Assembly: GCA_029242715.1 (NCBI GenBank)
Contig: JAQWTL010000028.1
Span: 27,738 to 91,737 of the forward strand
Source: Phycisphaerales bacterium
Lineage (GTDB): Bacteria; Planctomycetota; Phycisphaerae; Phycisphaerales; SM1A02
Direction of reading: 5' to 3'
DNA length: 64,000 nt
The notes under the pieces: generated by a model
Seen by the model: only the letters and a program-made list of their open reading frames with translations
Told to the model about the DNA's origin: nothing
The model's database searches: none
Translations under genes and position numbers: made by a program
Shown: in pieces, positions 55,786 to 64,000 of the stretch
How the letters are laid out: each line of letters opens with the position of its first letter
How positions within the stretch are numbered: the first letter of the stretch is position 1

Positions 55786-58209
55786 GTGACCTCGGACTCG
55801 AGGATTAACTCGGCATCAGCTGAAACGAACCAGAAAGCGGGTCATGGAAACCCGCTGTGGTGGTTGCTGGACCTGTTCAGCAGCGTACGCTTCGGCATCC
55901 TGTTGCTTCTGCTTCTTTTCATCTACTCAGGCATCGGTTCTGCTGGCCTGCCATTGACCTATGCCATCTGGGAACCCGGGGCCTGGACAGCGGTTCGTGC
56001 ATGGCGAGGTCTGGAAATGACCGAGTACGAGTGGTTCAACTGGTGGCCATTCATCACGCTTATCGCCCTGACCTGTCTGACGCTGATCGTGACAACGTTG
56101 CGTCGCATCCGTTTCTCTGTCATCAATCTTGGCGTGTGGATGGTTCACACCGGCCTGATCACCATGTCAGTCGGTTGTGTCTTCTACTTCGCAACCAAGA
56201 TTGAAGGTGATGTGCCTATTGCACGAGCTCGCATCATCATTCAACCTGAAGGGGCCTCTCCAGTCTCACTGAGAGCGATGCCCGGCCATGAGACTCAGAT
56301 CATGACACCGGGCGGCTCCTGGAGTTTCCAGGTGATCGATGCAGATCCAAATTGGGAACTCCTCAGCGGTGAAGACAAGGGAAAGGCTGCCTATGCCGTA
56401 AAGGTCATGGTGCAATCACCATCAGGCATGTTCATTCGCCAACTTCTGGCTGGTTATCCAGAGTTCACCGAGGACATGGTTCAGTCAACCAACGCAGCTC
56501 AACCCTGGGCACGGGCGGTGAAGGAAACAGGCCAACCCCTTGTTGATGACTCGCTCCGGATGGAACTGGCTCCAGATACGCAATCAAATTTCTGGGTCAT
56601 GAACTCTGCAGCGTTGTATCTTCGGGAAGTTCGTGCAGATGTCGATGGCCAGACGATTCCCGTGACGCCATGGGTTGAACGACCCATTGAAGGTCTTCCG
56701 AGATACAACGAGTACATCGAGCTTCCGACAGATGTCTGGCTGCCTACAGGTGAGGACGCCGTCAGCACTGGCCCGCTCATTCTTCCAGTAGAAGCGGTCT
56801 CACCAGAAGACCCCCTTGGTGATCAACCACTCTATGTGACGGCATTTCTACCCTACGCAGGGATGGAATCACGCGATGTGCCAGGTGGTGATCGTCACAA
56901 CCCCGTGATCAACCTGACGCTCGATACGTCTGATGGCCGCCAGGTACAACATCGCATGTTTGCACTGGATCCGAATCCGACCAGTCCGGACCCATCCCTC
57001 ATGCGGTTTGTATGGATTGACCATGAAGACGAAATCGAATCAATGCTGGACGCACGTGGGCCACAGATCCGAATCGGCATTCCTGATAAGGACATTGTCA
57101 TCGAGGAAGAGATCACAGGTTTCACCGAGCTCGATCCGAATACGCCCTGGAATCAGGTGGAAGGAACAGACTACGCCTGGCGTGTTCAGCGAATCGATGA
57201 TGACCTGACAGTCAGAGGACGATCTCTCAGCATGGCTCGGGTTGAAATGCGTAACGGAAATCAGACCTGGCTTCGTTGGGTATTCGATTCACCGGCTTTG
57301 AATGGCGACTTTCCGATTGACGGCCCGATTGATGCGCACTTGGCGCAGGATCGAAAGCTTGATGAATCCATAACGACTGTCTATCTGCCAGCGATTCGCC
57401 CACTGGCCCCCGTGACCCTGATTGCCGGACCAGGGGAAGACCAGCTTCGATTGGTTTCCTCATTGTTGCCAGGAGGGCCGCAGTCCACTGATCTGGTCGT
57501 TGGCAAATCACACCAACTTGGACCTGATGTCACATTGAACGTAACGTCCTATGACGCCAAGATGGGTATGGAAACCCGTCCGAGAGTCGTGGCCAGAAGC
57601 GAGCGGCAGCCGCGAGCAGGAGGCCAGTTGTCAATGCTTCAGATCCGGTTGCCTGAAGCCAGGCGACGGGCCTGGTTGACCTACCACCATTATCCATTCG
57701 ATGGTTCTGAGGATCTGCTTCGGCGCTTCTCATATCAACCATCTGTCATGACGATGCCGGATGGCCGTCTGATCGAGGTCATGTACTCCCGGCAAAGCGC
57801 ACCTTTGCCTTCAAGTGTTGCGCTCGATGGATTTGATGTCCGTTCACACGTCGGTGGCTTCACCGGTCAGGTCTCAAGTGTTCTCAACTGGATCAGCAAT
57901 GTGCAATTTGAGGATGAGGACGGAACAATTCTTGCCCCGGTCAGTGTGAACGATCCTCAGGAACGTAAAGGCTACTGGTACTTCCAGGCACAATGGGATC
58001 CACCAGAGCAACCATCGGCATCGAGTGCCGGAAGCAAGGGATTGAATTACACCATTCTTGGCGTAGGTAATCGAAACGGAGTATGGACGATGCTGTTTGG
58101 CAGTGTTCTGTCCGTGATCGGGATGATCTACGCCTTTTATGTGAAACCGGTTCTGAAGAGACGACAGGCTACGGCCGTATATAAAAGTCTCAAGGGGGCA
58201 GCATCATGA
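55786..58209 (+). CDS. resB: ResB-like cytochrome c biogenesis protein
   Basis: 807 residues from the GTG at 55786 (GGAG six bases ahead); a TTG four codons earlier is open but lacks a site. Three N-terminal membrane helices (FGILLLLLLFIYSGIGSAGL, WPFITLIALTCLTLIVTTL, VWMVHTGLITMSVGCVFYF), a very long exported domain and a C-terminal helix (MLFGSVLSVIGMIYAFYV) fit the ResB/CcsB half of the System II cytochrome c synthetase. The exported domain is larger than in most bacteria, as usual in planctomycetes. It delivers haem to apocytochromes with CcsA, whose ATG overlaps its stop (ATGA). Confidence 0.88.
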   Translation: MTSDSRINSASAETNQKAGHGNPLWWLLDLFSSVRFGILLLLLLFIYSGIGSAGLPLTYAIWEPGAWTAVRAWRGLEMTEYEWFNWWPFITLIALTCLTLIVTTLRRIRFSVINLGVWMVHTGLITMSVGCVFYFATKIEGDVPIARARIIIQPEGASPVSLRAMPGHETQIMTPGGSWSFQVIDADPNWELLSGEDKGKAAYAVKVMVQSPSGMFIRQLLAGYPEFTEDMVQSTNAAQPWARAVKETGQPLVDDSLRMELAPDTQSNFWVMNSAALYLREVRADVDGQTIPVTPWVERPIEGLPRYNEYIELPTDVWLPTGEDAVSTGPLILPVEAVSPEDPLGDQPLYVTAFLPYAGMESRDVPGGDRHNPVINLTLDTSDGRQVQHRMFALDPNPTSPDPSLMRFVWIDHEDEIESMLDARGPQIRIGIPDKDIVIEEEITGFTELDPNTPWNQVEGTDYAWRVQRIDDDLTVRGRSLSMARVEMRNGNQTWLRWVFDSPALNGDFPIDGPIDAHLAQDRKLDESITTVYLPAIRPLAPVTLIAGPGEDQLRLVSSLLPGGPQSTDLVVGKSHQLGPDVTLNVTSYDAKMGMETRPRVVARSERQPRAGGQLSMLQIRLPEARRRAWLTYHHYPFDGSEDLLRRFSYQPSVMTMPDGRLIEVMYSRQSAPLPSSVALDGFDVRSHVGGFTGQVSSVLNWISNVQFEDEDGTILAPVSVNDPQERKGYWYFQAQWDPPEQPSASSAGSKGLNYTILGVGNRNGVWTMLFGSVLSVIGMIYAFYVKPVLKRRQATAVYKSLKGAAS

Positions 58210-59888
58210 AGTACTGCTGCCTGATCATTCTTTGTCTTCTGACGAGTTCCTTCTCGATTGCCCAGGAGGAATCACCGGCACCGGTCACGTTTGAAACACA
58301 GGTGGACCTCTCGCCGTTCAACGAAGTGGCGGTATGGCAGGACGGACGGATCAAGTCCTGGGAATCCTTTTCACGATCGATGATGCAGTTCGTGAGTGGA
58401 AGCCGGAAGATTGACGGCCAATCTCCTGCGTTCACATATCTTGACCTCGCGCTTCGTCCCGATGCCTATGTCAATCGAGACATTGTCTTCGTGAAGAAGA
58501 AGCCCATGCGTGCGGCAGTTATCCAGGCACTCATCGGAGAAGGACGTCCCGAGTCTGCAACGGATGAGCGACTGGAAGTCTTCATGCAGACTGGCCTCAT
58601 CTCACGAGAGTTCATCCTGGAGCCCGGCGTCGTTGAATTGCTGGGCGACATGCAGGGTGATGTCATGCGGTTCGCCAAGCCGATCGAAGCGATCCAGACA
58701 GCGGTGAGTGTGGCCCGGCCGGAGGTTCTGAGACGATCGATGGCGATGGTTCCACCAGTTGGAGATGACGCCCTTCAAAGGCCATGGCAGACATTGGATG
58801 ACATTTCATCCATGGGTACTGACGAACCTGTTGCGAGTACCTGGTTGAAATTGCAGCAGGCATGGGCGGCAGAAGATGCCCCAGCTGTGAATGCTGCTCT
58901 GATCGAACTCACCTCATCGCTTCGAGCGATCAACCCTGCGGTCTATCCTTCTGCCGAGCGGCTGCAATGGGAGAGCTTCTATTTCCAGTGGGGCCATCTC
59001 ACCTGGGTCTGGATCATCTATCTCTTCAGCATCGCCTTGTTGTTGATGTGGATGGTCTATCGGTGGCGAGGCGCACTCTGGCTGGGGTTCATGCTCTTCG
59101 GGCTCGGCTTCATCGGCCAGACCGCTGCTGTGATGCTTCGCTGGTATGTGGCGGATCGCTGGCCCAACACCAACATGTTCGAGGCGGTGACGACATCAGC
59201 CTGGTTTGCGGCCTGCTTCGCGATCATCATGGAATTGATCGTTCGGCGAACACGAATGGCGGGCATATTCGCCCTGGTCAGCGCAGCCTGTTCCATGGTG
59301 GCCATGATGGCGACGCGTCTCTATCCACTTGAGTTGAGTGCCGGTATTTCCAACAAGATGCCTGTGCTTCACGACATCTGGCTCTACATCCATACCAACG
59401 TGATCATCTTCTCGTACGCCTTGATCTTCCTGGCGTCACTATCTGCATTCTTCTATCTCATTTGGAGACTGGTACCACGAGGTGGCACCGGGGTGGATGC
59501 CTGGGCACGAGCCGGCGGCGCCGGTTTCCTGATCGTGCCACGAGCCGGTGGACGGGCCGGCCTTGTTTCAGAACGCACGACCTTCGGTCACGTGCTTGAT
59601 GGCACGACCATGATCCTGGTGGAGTTGTCATTCATTCTGCTGTGGGCTGGCCTGGTAATGGGGGCGATCTGGGCGGATCACTCCTGGGGCCGACCCTGGG
59701 GCTGGGATCCCAAGGAAGTCTTTGCGCTCAACACCTTCATCATCTACGCGATGTTGATACACGTTCGAATGAAGGCGAAGGACAAGGGATTCTGGACCGC
59801 GATCCTGGCCGTGATCGGTTGTGCGGTGATGCTCTTCAACTGGATCATCATCAACTTCACGATATCAGGGCTGCATTCCTACGCTTGA
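58206..59888 (+). CDS. ccsA: CcsA-type cytochrome c synthetase subunit
   Basis: 560 residues. A cleavable signal peptide (LIILCLLTSSFSIAQ) and about 230 exported residues precede some eight membrane helices. The WWD haem-handling motif reads WADHSWGRPWGWDPKEV, and conserved histidines lie in HDIWLYIHTNV and MLIHVRMKAKD. The protein presents haem to the ResB partner for thioether attachment outside the membrane. The large exported N-terminus is absent from the shorter CcsA of other phyla. Overlap with resB indicates one operon. Confidence 0.93.
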   Translation: MKYCCLIILCLLTSSFSIAQEESPAPVTFETQVDLSPFNEVAVWQDGRIKSWESFSRSMMQFVSGSRKIDGQSPAFTYLDLALRPDAYVNRDIVFVKKKPMRAAVIQALIGEGRPESATDERLEVFMQTGLISREFILEPGVVELLGDMQGDVMRFAKPIEAIQTAVSVARPEVLRRSMAMVPPVGDDALQRPWQTLDDISSMGTDEPVASTWLKLQQAWAAEDAPAVNAALIELTSSLRAINPAVYPSAERLQWESFYFQWGHLTWVWIIYLFSIALLLMWMVYRWRGALWLGFMLFGLGFIGQTAAVMLRWYVADRWPNTNMFEAVTTSAWFAACFAIIMELIVRRTRMAGIFALVSAACSMVAMMATRLYPLELSAGISNKMPVLHDIWLYIHTNVIIFSYALIFLASLSAFFYLIWRLVPRGGTGVDAWARAGGAGFLIVPRAGGRAGLVSERTTFGHVLDGTTMILVELSFILLWAGLVMGAIWADHSWGRPWGWDPKEVFALNTFIIYAMLIHVRMKAKDKGFWTAILAVIGCAVMLFNWIIINFTISGLHSYA

Positions 59889-59906
59889 TTCGTTATCGTC
59901 GGAGTC

Positions 59907-60530
59907 ATGTCGAATCCAAGACAAGCAGAGACCCGCGCGATCATTGAAGCTTGTGGCGCACTGATCGAAGATGATCACTTCGTGTATGCCTCCGGGGCCC
60001 ACGGCAACGGCTGGATTGCCAAGGACATCATCAATCTGGATCCGCGCCTTCCACGCAGGCTTGGAGAACTGCTTGCTGAAGCTGTTGCGGATATTCCCTG
60101 TGATGTCGTTTGTGGCCCGGTCATGGGCGGTTTGATCTGCGCTCAATTCACGGCTTTGGCGCTCTCGACCAGTTGTGTTTATGCAGAGCGAGAAAAACAT
60201 GATGGCCAGGAACGAGTTGTTCTCAAGAGAGGCCATGATGCTTTCGTCGCCAACAAGCGCGTACTCGTCGTCGACGATGTAGTGAATACCGGTTATTCGA
60301 TGAAACTGACCATGGAGGCTGTCCGCCAGGCAGGTGGTGAGGTTGTTGGCGCTGCGGCATGGATCAGTCGAGGCAACATCGGGGCATCCGAGCTTGGCGT
60401 GGACAAGTACATCTTCCTTGACGAAGTCTTTCTACCCTCTTGGCCAGCCAAGGGGTGCCGGTTGTGCGATGCCGGGATGTCGGTCAACACGACATATGCC
60501 CACGGCGCGGAATACGTATCACCAGCTTGA
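59907..60530 (+). CDS. pyrE: Orotate phosphoribosyltransferase
   Basis: 207 residues. The PRPP-binding motif is VLVVDDVVNTGYS; the N-terminal loop FVYASGAHGNGWIAKD and the VVCGPVMGGLICAQ turn match orotate PRTases of the PyrE type, which convert orotate and PRPP to OMP in pyrimidine synthesis. GGAG precedes the ATG at 59907, 18 bases after ccsA. The C-terminal cysteine pair (KGCRLCDAG) is not general in the family. Some other purine or pyrimidine PRTases share these motifs, so the substrate is probable rather than certain. Confidence 0.85.
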   Translation: MSNPRQAETRAIIEACGALIEDDHFVYASGAHGNGWIAKDIINLDPRLPRRLGELLAEAVADIPCDVVCGPVMGGLICAQFTALALSTSCVYAEREKHDGQERVVLKRGHDAFVANKRVLVVDDVVNTGYSMKLTMEAVRQAGGEVVGAAAWISRGNIGASELGVDKYIFLDEVFLPSWPAKGCRLCDAGMSVNTTYAHGAEYVSPA

Positions 60531-60902
60531 ATCACATGATTGAGAGCCTTTGATCGCAGTGGAAGCGATCCCATTTGCCATAAAGCCCATTTTGGATGGT
60601 TCTAGGTGGGCCATAACAGTACATTCGGGGAGATGGCTGTGGCGTGGGTTCGTACAACCATTCAGACCTGTCTGAAGAGAGAGTTAAAACAAGTTGAGCA
60701 CATTGGCACACTTCACCGGAGCAGCCCTATTAGCGTCTGCGGTAACACCGGCTGCTGTTGCTCTCGGTATTCGGAGATGATTGCTGATACCTGGTTGCCT
60801 GACAGGACCACCAGACAATCAGTTGTTCAGCATGACGGTGTGATGACACGCCACATTGTCACTTCATCCACACTGCACGGACTGATCAAGCAAGCGGTAT
60901 AG
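60531..60902. other. Intergenic region after pyrE
   Basis: No convincing long gene. GATCGC-AGTGGAA-GCGATC (60552-60570) is a 6-bp hairpin after pyrE without a T tract. A 28-residue hydrophobic frame (MSTLAHFTGAALLASAVTPA..., TTG at 60695) looks like a signal peptide but is cut by a stop, so it may be a short peptide or remnant. Confidence 0.35.
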
Positions 60903-60939
60903 AAAAAGCCCGACGGAACCTCTTGGGTTCCGCCGGGCT
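60903..60939 (-). terminator. Intrinsic terminator facing the minus strand
   Basis: AGCCCG-A-CGGAACC pairs with GGTTCCG-C-CGGGCT: 13 pairs plus one A-C mismatch, loop TCTTG. The five A's at 60903-60907 become a T tract only when read on the minus strand, so it ends a transcript coming from higher coordinates. No long minus gene lies there. Confidence 0.85.
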
Positions 60940-60959
60940 GCGAGGAGAGGGGAGATGGG

Positions 60960-61064
60960 TTACCTGTTGTCTCCCGGTGGTTCTCGCAATCCTTCCGGGA
61001 TCTTGCCCCTCCACACCCAGGACCGCAGTCGTTGCCGCGATGAGACGTCCAGTGGGTGTCGCAC
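60960..61064 (-). CDS. Possible small ORF ending just before the minus terminator
   Basis: A 34-residue frame from GTG encodes a basic peptide rich in Arg and Trp (SSRQRLRSWVWRGKIPEGL...EPPGDNR) and stops 21 bases before the terminator hairpin. The terminator position fits a real transcript. It could be a small protein, the end of a decayed gene or chance; a structured RNA with hairpins AATCAG-CCT-CTGATT and ACACCCA...TGGGTGT over the same stretch is equally possible. Confidence 0.35.
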   Translation of the reverse strand: MRHPLDVSSRQRLRSWVWRGKIPEGLREPPGDNR

Positions 61065-61167
61065 CTGTAGAACGCCTAAATCAGAGGCTGATTGCAGGTA
61101 TCAGCAGTAATCCGCTTATTTTTTATAAGGCTATGTCCCGAAGGGACTTAAGGGCCATTTAAGAGCT

Positions 61168-61212
61168 CATGAGCCCCATGAGCAGGTCCAGAACGGGGCC
61201 CAGGGGCTCATG
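61168..61212. repeat. Inverted repeat upstream of the AddB-like gene
   Basis: Arms CATGAGCCCC (61168-61177) and GGGGCTCATG (61203-61212), 25 bases apart, end 19 bases before the ATG. Ten perfect pairs could form a leader hairpin or operator. A CATAAT word (61218-61223) follows. Confidence 0.5.
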
Positions 61213-61231
61213 CAGGCCATAATCACGGGTC

Positions 61232-63934
61232 ATGGTTGAGCGGGTCTTCCTGGGTTCTGGCACTCACTTGCTGCCGTCATTGGCTTCCTGGCTCCTGGAG
61301 CAGCATGCCGACGGGGACGTCTTGGATTGCAGCCGGCACCTTGTCGTGCTGCCAACGGCTCGATCTCGCAAACAGCTTGAATGCCTCCTGTTGGAACAGG
61401 CTGAAGGTCGACAGCTGGTTCCACCAGATCTGACCACTCCAGCCGGGCTGCTGGATCGTTATCTGATCCGAAGCATGGCCCATGCCGATTCACTGACATT
61501 ACAGCTGGCCTGGTTATGCGCAATCAAGAAGGCGTCGCCTGCCGTACTCAAATCGGTCACGGGCCATGACACACCTCTGTCAGCACGTGAGTCCACGGCC
61601 CTGGCGAATCGACTGCACCGATTGTTGCACGATCTTGGAGGCGGTGGATACACACCAGTTGAAGTTCACTCGCTTGGGACCAAAGCAGGGATGCCACTTG
61701 ATAACAGTCGGTGGGAAGGGCTTGAATCACTCTGGCAGGATGTCCAATCAATCCTGGCTTCCTGTAATCGAAAGGATCCTGACACGGCACGACGTGAAGC
61801 CTTGGATGCCGAATCAATCCACATCGATGACATTGAATCCATATCAATCGTTTCAGCCGATCCATCACATCTGATCATCCGACTTCTTGATCATCTGAAC
61901 GCCAGAGGAATTTGTATTCGATCCATCATCCATGGTCAGCTTGATGAGCTGCAGGATGACTTTGATGAATATGGCGCGGTCAAACTGGATAACTGGGAAG
62001 ATCGTTCGATTGATCTGAGTAATGCCACAGTGGTGACATGTGATCGTGAAGATGATCAGGCAGCCGCGATTCTCGATCGATTGGCCGATCACAGCCAGGA
62101 CGACGGGCCGCTCAAGGCGGAAAATTTCACGGTTGCCATCCCAGATGACAATGCTGTTCACATGCTTGTTCACGCATTGCATCGCAATGGTGTTCCCGTC
62201 CCAGAAGTGCTTTCCCGTCCGGCAGATGACGGCCGCATCGGACGGTTGATCAAGATTCTTGCGGATTACCTTGAAGAGAATTCCGCACGTCACCTTGGAG
62301 ATCTCGTACGTCATCCCGATGTGGAGGCCTGGTTGATCGGCCAGGGCATTACCTCACCTGTTGCAGGCTGGGATGCGATCTGGACGCGGTACATTCCCAG
62401 GTCACTCGAAGAATTGCCGGAAGGCTCGAAAGCTCATCAGGAATGCCATCAACTGCTTTCGCCGCTACTTGACGCAATACAAACATTTCATGGTGATGCG
62501 ATCCCTGCACATGAGTGGTGCATGCCCTTCATGGATTTTCTTGGCGGGATCATTACGTTTTCAGGTAAGGAACTGGAGTCGCATGATGAGCAGGCGTTGC
62601 GCCGCATCCAGGCCTCAATGGAAGGACAGCTCGATCTATTGGAGAGCCCTCCAATCAGAGCCACTGAATTTCTGAAGCTTCTGCAACAGGAACTGAAGTC
62701 GATATCCACATGGCAGACCAGCGGAAACGGAATCGGTGTCGTCGGGTGGCTTGATACGCATCTGGATGTTGCACCGGAACTGTTCATTACGGGTCTGACC
62801 GAGGGCATCTTGCCCGCCAACGATTCCATGGACACCTGGCTTCCCGAGCAATTGAGAGAATTGCTTGGAATCGAATCCCAAAGAAGACGATTCGCACGTG
62901 ACGCATGGCTTCTTCATGCGATTCTCACGAGCGGGCGCCATGTGACTCTGGTCTCACCGCGCAGGAGCCTTCTGGGTTCACCACTTGCTCCAAGTCGACT
63001 TCTGCTTCGAACAAGTGGAGAAGCGTTGGCAACTCGGATCCAGGAACTCATCTCCAAACCAGCCCAGAGCTCCAGCTTGACGGATTGGTTTACAGCAGAA
63101 GCCGCGGAAAGCAGTTTCCTGGACAATCCGATACCAGGTGGCGATCCCGTGATCGACCATGTTTCCGTAACGGATTTCCGCAGATTTCTGGAGGACCCTG
63201 CAGCCTTCCTGTTGCAGCGTGATCAACGAGTTCGCGCACGAACCGTTGACATACTCGAATCATTAAGCGCTGCGGACTTCGGTTCGATGATTCATGTGGT
63301 TCTGGAGAGGTGGGGAATTGAGGAAGTGAGCCGCAGCCATCGAACCGAGGATCCGGAACACATCGATCATGCGCTTCAATCGATTCTTGAGAACTATGCC
63401 CTGGAACGATTTGGACCACATCCGTCGCCTGGTATTCGTATCCAGATCGCAATTGCATCCCACCGGCTGCATGCAGTAGCCCGTGTGCAGGCAGACAGAG
63501 CCATGCAAGGGTGGAAGGTCGAACTGATTGAAAAGAGCTTCGGCAGCAGGAATGCGCCACTGTTTCCGGATGTTGATGGCTTGCCACTGCATGGCAAGAT
63601 CGATCGTGTGGATCTGCATGCGGAACTGGGTTATCAAGCGATTGATTACAAGACTTCAAGCAAGGTCGAGGGACCACGCAAGATCCACATGAGTAAATCA
63701 CGATGGAAGGATCTTCAACTTCCTCTCTACAGAGTGCTCTTGCGGGGAGTCGGAATCGCGGTACCGCCGAATGGACTGGGTTATTTCCATGTTCCACCTG
63801 ATCCGGATCTTTGCAGCTTGTCATTTGCCGACTGGAATGAAGATGACCTTCATAAGGCCGAGGAAGAAGCCGGCCGTGTCGTTCAGATCATTACGAGTGG
63901 CAAGTTGATCGAGGAAGTGGAGGCCACACTGTGA
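61232..63934 (+). CDS. AddB-like PD-(D/E)XK nuclease
   Basis: 900 residues. The N-terminal part resembles an inactive helicase-like AddB fold (HLVVLPTARSRKQLECLLLE; FITGLTEGILPANDSMDTWLP). The C-terminal nuclease has the RecB-type motif: GKIDRVDLH followed by AIDYKTS and the Q-containing DLQLPLYRVLL helix. No four-cysteine iron-sulfur cluster is apparent, unlike classic AddB. The next gene begins at the overlapping GTGA and encodes the helicase subunit, so the pair forms an AddAB-type recombination nuclease. No ribosome site precedes the ATG, so the mRNA may be leaderless. Confidence 0.85.
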   Translation: MVERVFLGSGTHLLPSLASWLLEQHADGDVLDCSRHLVVLPTARSRKQLECLLLEQAEGRQLVPPDLTTPAGLLDRYLIRSMAHADSLTLQLAWLCAIKKASPAVLKSVTGHDTPLSARESTALANRLHRLLHDLGGGGYTPVEVHSLGTKAGMPLDNSRWEGLESLWQDVQSILASCNRKDPDTARREALDAESIHIDDIESISIVSADPSHLIIRLLDHLNARGICIRSIIHGQLDELQDDFDEYGAVKLDNWEDRSIDLSNATVVTCDREDDQAAAILDRLADHSQDDGPLKAENFTVAIPDDNAVHMLVHALHRNGVPVPEVLSRPADDGRIGRLIKILADYLEENSARHLGDLVRHPDVEAWLIGQGITSPVAGWDAIWTRYIPRSLEELPEGSKAHQECHQLLSPLLDAIQTFHGDAIPAHEWCMPFMDFLGGIITFSGKELESHDEQALRRIQASMEGQLDLLESPPIRATEFLKLLQQELKSISTWQTSGNGIGVVGWLDTHLDVAPELFITGLTEGILPANDSMDTWLPEQLRELLGIESQRRRFARDAWLLHAILTSGRHVTLVSPRRSLLGSPLAPSRLLLRTSGEALATRIQELISKPAQSSSLTDWFTAEAAESSFLDNPIPGGDPVIDHVSVTDFRRFLEDPAAFLLQRDQRVRARTVDILESLSAADFGSMIHVVLERWGIEEVSRSHRTEDPEHIDHALQSILENYALERFGPHPSPGIRIQIAIASHRLHAVARVQADRAMQGWKVELIEKSFGSRNAPLFPDVDGLPLHGKIDRVDLHAELGYQAIDYKTSSKVEGPRKIHMSKSRWKDLQLPLYRVLLRGVGIAVPPNGLGYFHVPPDPDLCSLSFADWNEDDLHKAEEEAGRVVQIITSGKLIEEVEATL

Positions 63935-64000
63935 CTTCCACATTGATCACAGCGAATGCCGGTTGCGGCAAGACCTGGACACTTGCCAACCGGTGTATCG
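63931..64000 (+). CDS. AddA/UvrD-like helicase, only the first 23 codons seen
   Basis: A GTG start overlaps the nuclease stop (GTGA). The frame opens with TSTLITANAGCGKTWTLANR, a Walker A motif at the extreme N-terminus, as in UvrD/RecB/AddA superfamily 1 helicases. The rest lies past the window edge. Confidence 0.8.
   Translation, partial: MTSTLITANAGCGKTWTLANRCI

Noticed and set aside
60606..60902. 98-codon + frame after pyrE
   Set aside because: No recognisable pattern, ends right at the terminator hairpin of the opposite strand, and composition is not protein-like.
60940..61070. SRP RNA or RNase P RNA on the minus strand
   Set aside because: A CGGAAGGA word is SRP-like, but the flanking helix 8 sequence does not match, and RNase P core motifs are missing.
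60923..61162. 79-codon + frame
   Set aside because: Its TTG start lies inside the terminator hairpin, and it is antisense to the small minus frame.

Overview
The window looks like chromosomal DNA of a planctomycete, most likely class Phycisphaerae. The evidence is the combination of a PSD1-type (DUF1549/DUF1553) plus DUF1501 pair, three giant FG-GAP proteins with Cys-bearing dockerin-like tails, several membrane Ser/Thr kinases with WD40 or TPR parts, a TPR protein carrying two RNA polymerase alpha-CTD modules, and a DnaA gene that is not beside dnaN. I see no phage, integrase, transposase, plasmid gene or CRISPR array. Family names rest on motifs read by eye; no database search was run.

Layout. 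1-4.9 kb (- strand): a tightly overlapping MoxR ATPase, DUF58, BatA/VWA and VWA operon. 5.0-5.9 kb: mutM, preceded by a 14-codon leader ORF that contains a perfect CRP-type palindrome. 6.2-11.0 kb (- strand): dnaA, an RNase Z-like hydrolase, a polyprenyl diphosphate synthase, a methyltransferase and a Dabb-domain lipoprotein. 11.0-13.0 kb: rsmJ, an RNase H-like exonuclease, two small membrane proteins and tRNA-Ala(UGC). 13-17.3 kb: a secreted SH3-like protein, a TolC-family lipoprotein and a Sua5/TsaC enzyme. 17.3-19.1 kb: a beta-helix surface protein with a highly structured leader and an apparent frameshift in its signal peptide. 19.1-23.4 kb: a ChaN-like lipoprotein, the TPR-alphaCTD protein, a SpoIID-like lipoprotein and a coiled-coil membrane protein. 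23.6-26.4 kb: a sigma factor translationally coupled to a membrane Ser/Thr kinase. 26.3-30.0 kb: a membrane protein of unknown function, then prpB, prpC and 3-hydroxyacyl-CoA dehydrogenase.

30.1-55.3 kb is the accessory-looking core: a WD40 kinase, the PSD1/DUF1501 pair, two paralogous TPR kinases on + and three FG-GAP/dockerin giants on -. Two of these form tail-to-tail kinase/FG-GAP pairs. The last two FG-GAP genes share an ~85 bp promoter-upstream block with identically spaced -35 and -10 boxes. 55.8-60.5 kb holds a ResB-CcsA cytochrome c maturation pair and pyrE. 60.5-61.2 kb is intergenic, with a minus-strand terminator that no long gene explains. From 61.2 kb to the end is an AddB-like nuclease coupled to the start of an AddA/UvrD-like helicase.

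The strongest second-look items are the kinase/FG-GAP modules with the shared promoter block, the interleaved inverted repeats and frameshift ahead of the beta-helix gene, the mutM leader, the TPR-double-alphaCTD protein and the orphan minus-strand terminator.
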